DNA from: Methanolobus chelungpuianus
Lineage (GTDB): Archaea; Halobacteriota; Methanosarcinia; Methanosarcinales; Methanosarcinaceae
Assembly: GCF_024500045.1 (NCBI RefSeq)
Contig: NZ_JTEO01000004.1
Span: 186,001-250,000 of the forward strand
Length of the DNA: 64,000 nucleotides
Reading direction: 5' to 3'
The notes under the pieces were generated by a model. That model was not told the origin of the DNA. It ran no database searches and saw only the letters and a list, made by a program, of their open reading frames with translations. The translations under genes were made by a program, and so were the position numbers. Each line of letters starts with the position of its first letter. Position 1 is the stretch's first letter. Shown piece by piece: positions 53,901 to 62,248 of this stretch.

Positions 53901-54965
53901 TTAGCTTTTCTCCCGAAGGTACGGGGCAAGCAGACCGTAGCATCCTGAAAGCATCATATTCCCGAAAGGAGCTGCAAAATGCAGCTTCTCCCAGAGGCGC
54001 GTGTCTCTATTATCTGCTTTCATGTTTTTCAGCAGGTTTAGCCTGGGGCCTGTTACCATGACCGACCTTACGAGGTCAAAGCCTTCAGATTCCTTTGTGT
54101 AGCATCCATGCCCCCCGTCATTGAACACATCATCGAACGAGAGCCTGCCTTCAGCGAAAAGAAAGATGTGCTCCTGCAGTTTCTCCCCGGTAAGGCTGGA
54201 TGTATGGTGTTCGTAAAGGGCTGTCACCCTGTCATCTTTTACCAGGGCCATGAGAGTATGCCCGTTGCCGATGTTAACGACCACGGACGGCTGTCTGGCG
54301 GCAGGGTCGAACAGGGCCCCGAAGATTGCCGCAGGACCGGTGTCCATAAAGACAGTTCCCTTTTGTCCTAATAGGTGTGCTGCTGCTCTCATACGGGTAA
54401 GGTCTGCCGGGATGCTGTCACTTCCATATGCGAAATTCCGCCACTCTCCTCCTTCGTCTATCAGTCTCTCGAATATCCTGAACCTGTAGATGCGGTTGCT
54501 CAGGTCAGGCGAATTCCCGTGGTCCTGAACGGCGACAGCGACCATTCCGGGCATCTCAATATCAAAGGCCGCCAGAGCATTACCAATAGCATCCAGGTCG
54601 ATATCCTGCAGGATGATCTCCTCCGGATTCTCCGGGATTACCTGGTCCTGGCTGACTATCCTGATCCCCATTTCCTTTACTTTTTCAAGGTCATCATTGA
54701 TGGTAAGTGCTGCGTCAATGGTGGCATACACCTCCAATCCCTGCCTGAGATGCTGCCTCACAGCCCTTGACGAAGGTCCCCCTCCCATCAGGCTGCCTTT
54801 CAGGAAGATATCCTTCTCCCGGGAACTTGCATCACTTACCTTCCCGGCAACTATCACCGTTGGAGCTGGCATTACCATAAGGAGGCTGTTCTCAACCTCT
54901 CTCTCCGTGTCATAAAGGACTATGTCCTGGGTACCTGTACCTATGTCTATTGCCAGTATTCTCAT
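53901..54965 (-). CDS. DUF1786 family protein (actin-like ATPase fold)
   Basis: 354 residues. The N-terminus I-L-A-I-D-I-G-T-G-T-Q-D is a phosphate-binding loop of the actin/hexokinase superfamily, and V-V-V-N-I-G-N-G-H-T near residue 230 is the second such loop. D-H-G-N-S-P and F-M-D-T-G-P-A-A are also present. This matches DUF1786, sometimes described as associated with pyruvate formate-lyase activation; that link is not shown here. The family is most common in archaea. It is divergent from moaB with a 46-nt gap. Confidence 0.82.
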   Translation of the reverse strand: MRILAIDIGTGTQDIVLYDTEREVENSLLMVMPAPTVIVAGKVSDASSREKDIFLKGSLMGGGPSSRAVRQHLRQGLEVYATIDAALTINDDLEKVKEMGIRIVSQDQVIPENPEEIILQDIDLDAIGNALAAFDIEMPGMVAVAVQDHGNSPDLSNRIYRFRIFERLIDEGGEWRNFAYGSDSIPADLTRMRAAAHLLGQKGTVFMDTGPAAIFGALFDPAARQPSVVVNIGNGHTLMALVKDDRVTALYEHHTSSLTGEKLQEHIFLFAEGRLSFDDVFNDGGHGCYTKESEGFDLVRSVMVTGPRLNLLKNMKADNRDTRLWEKLHFAAPFGNMMLSGCYGLLAPYLREKS

Positions 54966-55011
54966 TATTGCATCGAGTTATTCATATACCTGGGTGCGTA
55001 TAAAAGTTGGC

Positions 55012-55551
55012 ATGAACGATCCCGGTGCAAAGGAGCATGATAAAGGCAGCAGAGGCCCCTATAGTTTTGCAATTATTACTATCTCAAGTTCCAGATTTGA
55101 AAAATTCGGGTCAGTCTCCTCCCCGCAGGAGGCAGATGACAGGTCGGGCCAGGTCATGGAAAAGCTGATCCTCCAGGGAGGTCACAGGGTTTCTTCCTAC
55201 CAGCTTGTTGACGATGACAGGGAATCCATCACCGGTGCGGTTGATAAGGCCGCAGCCTCGGATGCCCACATTATAATCACAAGCGGAGGTACGGGCCTGA
55301 CTTCAAGGGACGTGACAATAGAATCCGTTGTGCCGCTGTTCAGCAAACAGATGCAGGGTTTCGGAGAGCTCTTCAGGTACAAGAGCATTGAACAGATTGG
55401 CACTTCCGTTATTCTCACCCGTGCATCGGCGGGAGTCCTGTCCGGCAAGGCTGTCTTTTGCCTTCCCGGCTCCCCGGCTGCAGTGGAGCTTGCCTTGGGG
55501 GGCATAATTCTCCCGGAAGCCGGACATATCGTGAAACATGTAGGTGAGTGA
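55012..55551 (+). CDS. moaB: Molybdopterin adenylyltransferase-like MoaB
   Basis: 179 residues from the ATG at 55012; the frame opens earlier, but inside the divergent gene. The I-I-T-S-G-G-T-G-L-T-S-R-D motif near residue 91 and L-P-G-S-P-A-A-V near 156 are the MoaB/MogA signatures. It adenylylates molybdopterin before metal insertion by MoeA, a gene for which is 4 kb downstream. Methanogens need this cofactor (Mo or W) for formylmethanofuran dehydrogenase. The N-terminal 15 residues are hydrophilic and not conserved. Confidence 0.9.
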   Translation: MNDPGAKEHDKGSRGPYSFAIITISSSRFEKFGSVSSPQEADDRSGQVMEKLILQGGHRVSSYQLVDDDRESITGAVDKAAASDAHIIITSGGTGLTSRDVTIESVVPLFSKQMQGFGELFRYKSIEQIGTSVILTRASAGVLSGKAVFCLPGSPAAVELALGGIILPEAGHIVKHVGE

Positions 55552-55722
55552 AGAAAAAAGTTTTATATTGTTTGTTATATGTACATAGCAGAGTAATAAG
55601 CTAATATAGGGCGATAATTATATATTGCTCATATTAGCAAAAGATATGCACTTCACTGTAGTCCCAACAGAGCACCGATATGTCAAAAACACTTGTTACA
55701 TTGTCCCGGTAACGGAGAACCA

Positions 55723-56428
55723 ATGCCCGGTTATTCACTAGGTATCAAGGAACTGGATGATTATTTAGGCAGCATCCGGGAAGGCACCAACCTTATGATG
55801 ATAGGTCCGCCCATGAGCCGCAAGGACGAGCTTCTGGATGCTATCCTGTCCCACAACCTTGGTGTCGATGACGGCGTGATCATAGTCTCCACCAGGGAGC
55901 CCGGAGAAAGGGTGCTCGAATGGTTCACCGAGCAGGGCTTGGACATATCTGCAGCCAACATAGGCATAGTAGACTGTGTTACGAAAACTCTCGGAATGGG
56001 CGCGCCTGACACGGCAAGGATCAAGAGGGCTTCCAGTCCTGTGGACTACAGGTATTGGTGTGAAGATCAGCCAGTTCTTTGAGGACTTCTTGGTCAAAAA
56101 GAGAATTGGAAAGGTCCGGCTTTCTATCAATTCCCTGTCCACCATACTGATGTACTCGAACCTCCAGACCGTTTTCAGGTTCCTGCATGTTTTCACAGGG
56201 CGTGTGAAGGCTGCCAATGGCTTCGGTCTATACGTAGTGGAGGATGAGATGCATGACGCTCAGACCATAGCTACCCTCAAGCAGCTCTTTGACGGCATGA
56301 TCGAGATAAAGGATATTGGAGACTCTTATGCCATGAGGGTTGTAGGCATGACCTCAAAGCCTACTCCCTGGTTCGAGTATGATATCAAAGGTACGAATAT
56401 AATTCTTAACAAGCCCAAAGATCTATGA
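55723..56428 (+). pseudogene. RecA/KaiC-like protein gene split by a frameshift
   Basis: From the ATG at 55723 (GGAG site upstream) the frame codes for a RecA-like N-terminal half with the degenerate P-loop G-P-P-M-S-R-K-D-E-L, ending at a stop at 56080-56082. From about 56048 the next frame codes for the missing C-terminal half (T-G-I-G-V-K-I-S-Q-F-F ... S-L-S-T-I-L-M-Y-S-N), ending at 56428. The two halves join near 56047: a single-base insertion or a two-base deletion explains it. The degenerate P-loop suggests an inactive ATPase of the archaeal HTR-like type. A sequencing error is as likely as a real mutation. The total length is about 235 residues. Confidence 0.75.
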
Positions 56429-56581
56429 TCCGGCATTTGATATATATGCAGAAGCCCGTTTCATGCTGACATGCGCAATAGGGCATAAATGCGGTCCTGA
56501 CTGTGTCGGACATATGTTTTTCATTCATATCGCTCATAATATACAATCTCAATGAGTCACAATTATCACAGGTGTCAATAT

Positions 56582-56842
56582 ATGGAAAAGGACAAATTAT
56601 ACAAGCTGAAATCGGAAGCATCTTCCTTAAAGCCAATACTCAATATAGGTAAGAACGGCATCACGGATCCTGTAATTGAGGAAATAAAAAAGCAGGTAAA
56701 GGCATATCGCCTTGTGAAGATAAAGATGCTGAAGACAACTCCTGAGGGAGAGGACTTAAAGCAGGCAGCTGAAAAGCTGGCCGAAGCAACAGGCACAACC
56801 CTTATAGAAGTGCGCGGGAGCACAGTAGTGCTCTACAAGTGA
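56582..56842 (+). CDS. YhbY/CRM-domain RNA-binding protein
   Basis: 86 residues from the ATG at 56582 with GGTG upstream. The CRM domain is recognisable by I-L-N-I-G-K-N-G-I-T near residue 20 and V-K-I-K-M-L-K near 43, plus the end G-S-T-V-V-L-Y-K. In bacteria YhbY binds pre-50S particles; the archaeal form is a likely ribosome-assembly factor. The frame could start ten residues earlier but those lack the family pattern. It is convergent with DUF190. Confidence 0.92.
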   Translation: MEKDKLYKLKSEASSLKPILNIGKNGITDPVIEEIKKQVKAYRLVKIKMLKTTPEGEDLKQAAEKLAEATGTTLIEVRGSTVVLYK

Positions 56843-56858
56843 TCCTGTCCTGGATTTG

Positions 56859-57221
56859 TCAGGCTTTTCCGGTGAACCTTTCACCGGATACAATCTCTAC
56901 ATTTTCAATGATCATCACTTTTCCGGGCAGCATCCTTCTCAGTTCCGGAATTATTCCTCTTATCCTCTCTTCCCTGTCGACTGCCTGGATTATCACCGGC
57001 AGGTCCGTTCCAAGCCGAAGCACACTTGCAGTATGGATCCTGTCATGAACCCCATAACCCTCAATGCAATGATGCACTGTAGCTCCTGCGATGCCTTTCC
57101 GCTTTAAGAACTCAAGCACTGCATGATGTGCGCTCTTGCCCATGTGCGTGTCATTCTCGCTCATATATATCCGAAGGAGCATTGCCTTCATATTGTCCGT
57201 CTCAACGCTTTCATTTTGCAT
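56859..57221 (-). CDS. DUF190 family protein
   Basis: 120 residues with L-L-R-I-Y-M-S-E-N-D near residue 16, a central G-I-A-G-A-T-V and V-E-I-V-S-G near the end, all DUF190 marks. The fold is ferredoxin-like, similar to P-II proteins. It is commonly found next to crcB fluoride channels, and a duplicated crcB lies 1.7 kb away here with two other genes between. A second ATG ten codons in (57191) is possible. Confidence 0.85.
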   Translation of the reverse strand: MQNESVETDNMKAMLLRIYMSENDTHMGKSAHHAVLEFLKRKGIAGATVHHCIEGYGVHDRIHTASVLRLGTDLPVIIQAVDREERIRGIIPELRRMLPGKVMIIENVEIVSGERFTGKA

Positions 57222-57314
57222 AGGTTCCCTTTAATCATTACTTATTGCACTGCAAGTGTAAGTGTTTTTGGCTACCTGGTAAGATATATAATCTTAAGAT
57301 AACAATGTTATCTC

Positions 57315-57779
57315 ATGGAGAAAGGGCGGTTTCCGGTAGTTCTCACAGGAGTTCTTGCACTTCTTATCCTTGCAGGAGGTATCTATGCAGGAGCAGTTCA
57401 CCTGAAGGCGGATTCTCGCGAACTGAACGTGAATTCCACCCGGGCAGTGAGCCTGGTGCAGGATGACCCGGCAGCAGCTGCCTATATGTCTGACAACTTC
57501 AGGGTTTCAGGCTGGAGGGCGACAAAGACCACGCTTATTGAAGGGGCTGAACTGGCAGGTAATATCCCGGCCAACCTTAGTGCAAGCACAGCAGACGACA
57601 CCCGGGTATGGAAAGTGGAGATCATGGAGCGGACCTGTGCATGTCCCGCGCCAAATAATCTCTATGTGGTTGAAGGCTATGTGGATGCCAGCACAGGAGA
57701 AGTCCTTCATGTCAGGACCATGAAGGCCCCGGAGAAAAACTATGAGAGAGAGACCTGTGCCTCAACAGCCTGCCACTAA
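57315..57779 (+). CDS. Exported PepSY-like protein with cysteine pairs
   Basis: 154 residues. An N-terminal membrane segment (about 8-27) anchors or exports it. The middle V-W-K-V-E-I-M-E-R-T-C-A-C-P-A-P and V-V-E-G-Y-V-D-A-S-T-G-E-V-L resemble a PepSY-like domain with a C-A-C motif. The C-terminus has C-A-S-T-A-C-H. These external cysteines could be targets of the downstream thioredoxin-CcdA protein, whose start overlaps this gene by 38 nt. TATA-like DNA is at about 57285. Function unknown. Confidence 0.7.
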   Translation: MEKGRFPVVLTGVLALLILAGGIYAGAVHLKADSRELNVNSTRAVSLVQDDPAAAAYMSDNFRVSGWRATKTTLIEGAELAGNIPANLSASTADDTRVWKVEIMERTCACPAPNNLYVVEGYVDASTGEVLHVRTMKAPEKNYERETCASTACH

Positions 57780-58860
57780 AGGCCTTCTGGCAGCTACTGC
57801 CATCCTGCTTCTTGTCCTGTATATGCCTGCAGCCGCAGCCGTGCCGGATGAGGTGCAGGTGGAATATTTCTACGATACCGCCTGCAGCAAATGCTCGAAA
57901 GCGGCTCCCGTGATCGAGGATGTTGCATCCCGTTATGAGACTGCCAATCTTACCTTCTATGATATAAGATCCTCGTACTCGTATGCGCAGCAGTATGGGA
58001 TAACCCTCGTGCCTGCCGTTGTCATCAACAGGAGTGTTGTCATCACCTATGATGACTACAAAGGGGATACCGCACTGCTTGAGGACCTGCTTGTAAAGGC
58101 CATCGAGAACCCTCCTGAGACTATGATCCCTGCCGGTTCCCGGGATGGATCTGCGACAGAAGATCGTGGACTCCTAATTGGCAGGTCCCACCTGCTTGTA
58201 TTCATAGCCGGGCTGCTCGCGGGTTTCAATCCATGCCTTCTGGCAGTCATGGCTTTCCTGTCCTCTGCCATCCTCTCCTCAAACGGGACACGCAAGGAAA
58301 TGCTGACCCTGGTTTGCGGTTTTTGTGCAGGGATATTTGTGACCTATATGGTAGTGGGTATAGGGATCCTTAATACTGCCAGTTCTTTCCCCGGAATGCA
58401 GGAGACCCTTGCTGAGGCAATGGTCGTGCTGATCTTTGTCCTTGGGCTATGGCACCTTTATGATGCGTACCACATGAGGTCGCATCAGAAAACTACATTC
58501 AGAACACCCCGGTTCTTTATCCGTCTCATGGGAAACATCAAAGGCAGGAACATCATGCTACTGTCATTTATGGCAGGGGCTGTATTCTCACTGGTGAAGG
58601 CTCCCTGCGTAGGGGCTGTGTACCTTGCGATCCTTGATATGCTTATCTCAGGCAGCGATCTCACCGGTGGTCTCATCTACCTGGGCATCTACAACCTTGG
58701 TGTGGTCCTGCCTATACTTGTGCTGGGAGGAATGCTTGCTTTCGGACTGGACCCTGGGAAGGTCTCGGATTTCAAGGAAAGAAGGCGTGTCGAGATACGC
58801 CTCATAACAGGGCTGACACTTCTCCTGCTGGCTGTGCTTCTTCATCTTAAAGTGATATGA
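57742..58860 (+). CDS. Thioredoxin-fold domain fused to CcdA membrane domain
   Basis: 372 residues. A signal/membrane segment (about 14-33) is followed by an external thioredoxin fold with C48-S-K-C51 and a cis-Pro region L-V-P-A, then, from about residue 150, a CcdA domain of six membrane segments with F-N-P-C-L-L-A and V-K-A-P-C-V-G-A. It should carry electrons from cytoplasmic thioredoxin to outside thiols in a single chain, similar to DsbD. The start overlaps the preceding gene by 38 nt, so that protein is a likely substrate. A separate CcdA/Trx pair is at 25.6-26.8 kb. Confidence 0.88.
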   Translation: MRERPVPQQPATKGLLAATAILLLVLYMPAAAAVPDEVQVEYFYDTACSKCSKAAPVIEDVASRYETANLTFYDIRSSYSYAQQYGITLVPAVVINRSVVITYDDYKGDTALLEDLLVKAIENPPETMIPAGSRDGSATEDRGLLIGRSHLLVFIAGLLAGFNPCLLAVMAFLSSAILSSNGTRKEMLTLVCGFCAGIFVTYMVVGIGILNTASSFPGMQETLAEAMVVLIFVLGLWHLYDAYHMRSHQKTTFRTPRFFIRLMGNIKGRNIMLLSFMAGAVFSLVKAPCVGAVYLAILDMLISGSDLTGGLIYLGIYNLGVVLPILVLGGMLAFGLDPGKVSDFKERRRVEIRLITGLTLLLLAVLLHLKVI

Positions 58861-58888
58861 GCTCGCCGCAGTATGCTGCAATTTCCCT

Positions 58889-59758
58889 TCAGTGACCGGT
58901 GAACAGGTATGCAGCCATGACGCCTGTCATGCACATGGCAAGGTTCAGTGTGATATTCAGCAGGGAGTATTTCGCTTCTCCCTGTTCCATGAGCCTGAAA
59001 GACTCATAGGCAAAAGTGGAGAAGGTAGTAAAAGAGCCAAGCACTCCGATGCTTAACAGATATATAAGGGAGTCGGATACGGAGGAGAAAGTGATCAGGG
59101 CAAGTGCGAAGCTGCCTATGGTATTCACAGCCAAGGTGCCTGCGGGGATCTCACCTGCTTTCGGGATTGCTCCTGATACAAGGAATCTGAGAACTGCACC
59201 TGCAAATCCTCCTGCTCCTACAAGGAGCAGTCCGCTGGTGATAGTAAAACCTCCTGATATGGCCGGAGAAAGTATCAGAACAGCCAATCCGGCGATAGCG
59301 TATGCTTTTGGGCTGACATATCTGCCAAAAGGCAGTTCTGCCGTGCTTAAGGCCGAAGGGAGGGCCACTCTTTCCCGGAAGGCGCCAAGGTAGATGACAG
59401 ACTCCCTGCCTATGAAGACTCCTCCAAGTGTGAGCAATACGTTCTCAAGCATGTACACGGATGCATCCAGTAGCGACATCTGGAAGGTCTGCACCGCAAA
59501 TGTGGAGAATGTTGTGAAAGAGCCCAGGAATCCTATCCCCAGGAATATCCTGGTCCTTGGGTTCACGTACCCAAGATATTCGGAACTGTAGAGCAGGAAT
59601 CCCAGCAGGACACTCCCGAGTACGTTAACCGCAAGCGTGCCTGCTGACGGGCTGAAATGGCCTGAAAATGCAAACCTGGCTGTTGCGCCCAGCACTCCTC
59701 CCATGCCTATGATGAGCAGGGGGCGGTATTTTTCATAAAAAGCTGCCTGTTCACTCAA
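58889..59758 (-). CDS. crcB: Two-domain fluoride channel (fused CrcB/Fluc)
   Basis: 289 residues with two complete CrcB domains. The first has N45 in N-V-L-G-S and G-S-F-T-T-F-S-T-F at 79-87; the second has N212 in N-T-I-G-S and the same G-S-F-T-T-F-S-T-F at 241-249. Each domain has four likely membrane segments, and a hydrophobic stretch (about 152-168) between them could be a ninth. Fluc channels work as antiparallel dimers, so an odd linker helix would orient the two halves oppositely in one chain, as in eukaryotic FEX proteins. The start overlaps moeA by 8 nt. Confidence 0.92.
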   Translation of the reverse strand: MSEQAAFYEKYRPLLIIGMGGVLGATARFAFSGHFSPSAGTLAVNVLGSVLLGFLLYSSEYLGYVNPRTRIFLGIGFLGSFTTFSTFAVQTFQMSLLDASVYMLENVLLTLGGVFIGRESVIYLGAFRERVALPSALSTAELPFGRYVSPKAYAIAGLAVLILSPAISGGFTITSGLLLVGAGGFAGAVLRFLVSGAIPKAGEIPAGTLAVNTIGSFALALITFSSVSDSLIYLLSIGVLGSFTTFSTFAYESFRLMEQGEAKYSLLNITLNLAMCMTGVMAAYLFTGH

Positions 59759-60947
59759 TCAGTACAACATCCACTTCGTTTCCTTCCTCGTAGCCTTCCA
59801 CGTTCTCGGGTATGATGACAAATCCGTTGGATTTGGCAATGGAGCTCAGGATACCCGCTCCTGCTGTCATGAGCGGCCGGGCTGTATTTCCTTCAAGGAT
59901 GACCCTTGCATAGCTCACATAACCTTCCCTGGAGTTGATCTTGCCTGTAAGCCTTGCCTTTACTGTGATGTCAGGTATCTGCGGAATGTTGCCTTTTTTA
60001 CGTATCGCCGGCTTCCCGAATGCAAAGAGCGCCACCAGGCCCGCGGCAGGATATCCAGGCATGCATAATACGGGTATTTCTCCTATGACTCCGAGGGCTG
60101 TGGGTTTACCGGGGCTGAGGCCGACACCGTGCACCAGTTTCTCCCCCATGGAGGCCAGCACATCAGGCACGTAATCCTTCTCCCCTACGGATGTGCCGCC
60201 GGAGATCACGATAAAGTCAGCATCCATGTTCTCCGATATGGCCTTCTTTATAAGCTCCCTGTCCTCGGGAACTATGGGGCAGCACCTTGGCTGTGCACCC
60301 CACTGCCTTACATACAAACCTATCATCAGGCTGTTGATGTCCAGTGTTTTTCCCGGTGGTGGCACTTCGCTGCTGCTATCAAGCGGGATCAGGTCGTTGC
60401 CTGTGGGAATTACGGCTACCACTGCACGGGAGTAAACCTTGACTTCTCTGATGCCTAGGGATGCAAGCACTGCCACATCACAGGGGCGCAGGAGATGACC
60501 CCTATTGAATATTATCTCGTTCTTCCTCACATCCTCCCCGATATCGCCTATGTTCTTTCCGGGGTGGACCTGAGCACGCACCTCTATCATATCGCCGATG
60601 CATATCGTATCCTCTGTCATGAGCACTGCATCCGCATCGTCCGGCACATAAGCTCCGGTACCGACCGGACAGCAGGTTCCCTCATCAATACCATCCCCTA
60701 TCTGCAGTATCACGGGATTGGTGGGTGAGGCTCCCATGATATCGGCTGAGCGGACGGCGTATCCATCCATGGCTGAGCGGCGATAGTGCGGGACATTCCG
60801 TGGCGCAAGTATGCCGGTGGCAAGCACCCTGCCCACGCCTTCACAGATCGTGATGTTCTCAGTGCGATCAAGAGGCTTTATAGCAGCAAGGAACCTGTCC
60901 CTTGTATCGTTCACGCTGCTGCGCTCTTTAAAGATCCTGCTGTCCAT
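59751..60947 (-). CDS. moeA: Molybdopterin molybdenumtransferase
   Basis: 398 residues. Motifs are M-D-G-Y-A-V-R near residue 66, G-T-G-A-Y-V-P near 114, G-E-D-V-R-K-N-E near 155, V-I-S-G-G-T-S-V-G-E near 250 and M-P-G-Y-P-A-A near 312. It inserts molybdate (or tungstate) into adenylylated molybdopterin. It is followed by crcB with an 8-nt overlap and preceded by the MoaD-like gene at 15 nt, an unusual mix of cofactor synthesis and fluoride export in one likely operon. Confidence 0.95.
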   Translation of the reverse strand: MDSRIFKERSSVNDTRDRFLAAIKPLDRTENITICEGVGRVLATGILAPRNVPHYRRSAMDGYAVRSADIMGASPTNPVILQIGDGIDEGTCCPVGTGAYVPDDADAVLMTEDTICIGDMIEVRAQVHPGKNIGDIGEDVRKNEIIFNRGHLLRPCDVAVLASLGIREVKVYSRAVVAVIPTGNDLIPLDSSSEVPPPGKTLDINSLMIGLYVRQWGAQPRCCPIVPEDRELIKKAISENMDADFIVISGGTSVGEKDYVPDVLASMGEKLVHGVGLSPGKPTALGVIGEIPVLCMPGYPAAGLVALFAFGKPAIRKKGNIPQIPDITVKARLTGKINSREGYVSYARVILEGNTARPLMTAGAGILSSIAKSNGFVIIPENVEGYEEGNEVDVVLIE

Positions 60948-60962
60948 GCTTTCCTCTCATGC

Positions 60963-61247
60963 TCATCCGCCTGACACGGGCGGGAACACGCCGATCTCAT
61001 CCCCGTCCCTGACTTCCGTTGCCAGGCTTTCCATGTGCTTTACATTATTCCCGTTAAGGAACACATTGATGTATCCGCGAAGCTTAGGCTCGTCGCCTGT
61101 TCTCTCAAAAATCATTTCCTTCAGGGCCGGGTACTGCCCCATAAGATTGAACAGCACCTCCTGCACATTATTCCCATCGAGCTGCAGCGAGGACTCGCCC
61201 GCGATCTCTCTCAGGTTTGCGAAGAGTTTGACCTTGACCTTTGCCAT
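60963..61247 (-). CDS. MoaD/SAMP-like ubiquitin-fold protein
   Basis: 94 residues with a beta-grasp pattern (V-K-V-K-L-F-A-N-L-R-E-I) and a C-terminal V-S-G-G, the diglycine that is adenylylated and thiocarboxylated by an E1-like protein. It could be MoaD in molybdopterin synthesis, supported by moeA 15 nt downstream, or a small archaeal modifier (SAMP). Both roles can coexist in archaea. moaE is not in the window. Confidence 0.9.
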   Translation of the reverse strand: MAKVKVKLFANLREIAGESSLQLDGNNVQEVLFNLMGQYPALKEMIFERTGDEPKLRGYINVFLNGNNVKHMESLATEVRDGDEIGVFPPVSGG

Positions 61248-61328
61248 GGACCCTTATTCTAAACGTATAAGTAATAAAACTATCCAATGTAAGCAATTCC
61301 GTAAATGCAGCACAGGTATAAAGTAAAT

Positions 61329-61406
61329 GGTGGGATAGCGCGGATTTGAACCGCGGTCCAAGCGTCCCAAACGCTCGAGGATGGACCAAGCTACCCTACT
61401 ATCCCA
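61329..61406 (-). tRNA. tRNA-Pro (anticodon TGG), CCA encoded
   Basis: A cloverleaf on the minus strand with acceptor GGGATAG/CTATCCC, anticodon stem GAGCG/CGCTT and loop TTTGGGA (anticodon TGG). The T loop is TTCAAAT. A discriminator A at 61332 is followed by an encoded CCA (61331-61329). It reads CCA and, with wobble, other proline codons. It stands alone between moaD and the ABC permease. Confidence 0.95.
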
Positions 61407-61466
61407 GTCAGAAGGGTAGCTCCTCAATATACTTCTTCACTTAAATAGATTGCGTGAGGATTGGCT

Positions 61467-62240
61467 CTAATGGTCGCCCGCCTTGTCGAAAGACCAGCTT
61501 CCAATGAGTATCATGGTAAAGGAGAACACGATGATTATTGTCATGGAGCGCATGATCGGCACTTCTGATGCCCCGAGAAGCGCCCACCTGAGTGCCTCTA
61601 CCCCATATGTGAGCGGATTGAGCTGTACGGGTATGCCCAGCCACGGAGGCAGGTTAGCCATGGGGTAGAACGCAGTGCTTGCCATCAATGTGGGGAAGGT
61701 GATGAAGGTCATCATCATCTGGAATCCTTCGTGCGATTCTATTCTTGAGGCAAGGGTGATCCCAAGTCCGATAAACCCCATCCCCGTGATAAACATTATC
61801 AGGATGCTTAGCAATTGTCCTGTCACGGATACGTATTCCACAACGAACATACCGCTGATCACCATAAGCAGCGTGCCTTGCACCATGGCTGCCGTAACGC
61901 CTCCCGCAGCTTTACCAAACGCTGTATAGAAGCGGCTGACAGGCGCCACGAGTATCTCCTTCAGGAAACCGAACTCACGGTCCCAGATGATGGAGACGCC
62001 TCCCATGAGCGATGCGAACAGCACGGACATACCGATGATGCCTGGTGCCATGTAGTCTATATAGTTACCTGAACGCATGGTCATTGTGGTGCTCAGGGCG
62101 GACCCCATTATTATCAGGAAGAACAGCGGGGTTGCCAGGGACCCGATGATCCTGGAACGTGAGCGCCTGTAGCGAAGCATCTCCCGCAGCCACAGGGTGA
62201 ACACAGTGTTCAGAGAATGCTTCAGTCCGGTAATCCCCAT
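61467..62240 (-). CDS. ABC-2 type transporter permease
   Basis: 257 residues with six likely membrane segments and the ABC-2 signature (M-A-P-G-I-I-G-M-S, R-E-F-G-F-L-K-E-I-L-V-A-P, G-I-P-V-Q-L-N-P-L-T-Y). It resembles DrrB/NodJ-like exporters of drugs or lipids. Its ATPase is not adjacent in the window; it may precede or be elsewhere. The end of ubiX lies 8 nt upstream of its ATG, so it may belong to the ubiX operon. Confidence 0.9.
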   Translation of the reverse strand: MGITGLKHSLNTVFTLWLREMLRYRRSRSRIIGSLATPLFFLIIMGSALSTTMTMRSGNYIDYMAPGIIGMSVLFASLMGGVSIIWDREFGFLKEILVAPVSRFYTAFGKAAGGVTAAMVQGTLLMVISGMFVVEYVSVTGQLLSILIMFITGMGFIGLGITLASRIESHEGFQMMMTFITFPTLMASTAFYPMANLPPWLGIPVQLNPLTYGVEALRWALLGASEVPIMRSMTIIIVFSFTMILIGSWSFDKAGDH

Positions 62241-62248
62241 AATTACAA

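Noticed and set aside
56859-59758. DUF190-to-crcB as one operon
   Set aside because: The two genes are on the same strand but two plus-strand genes lie between them, so they cannot share a transcript.
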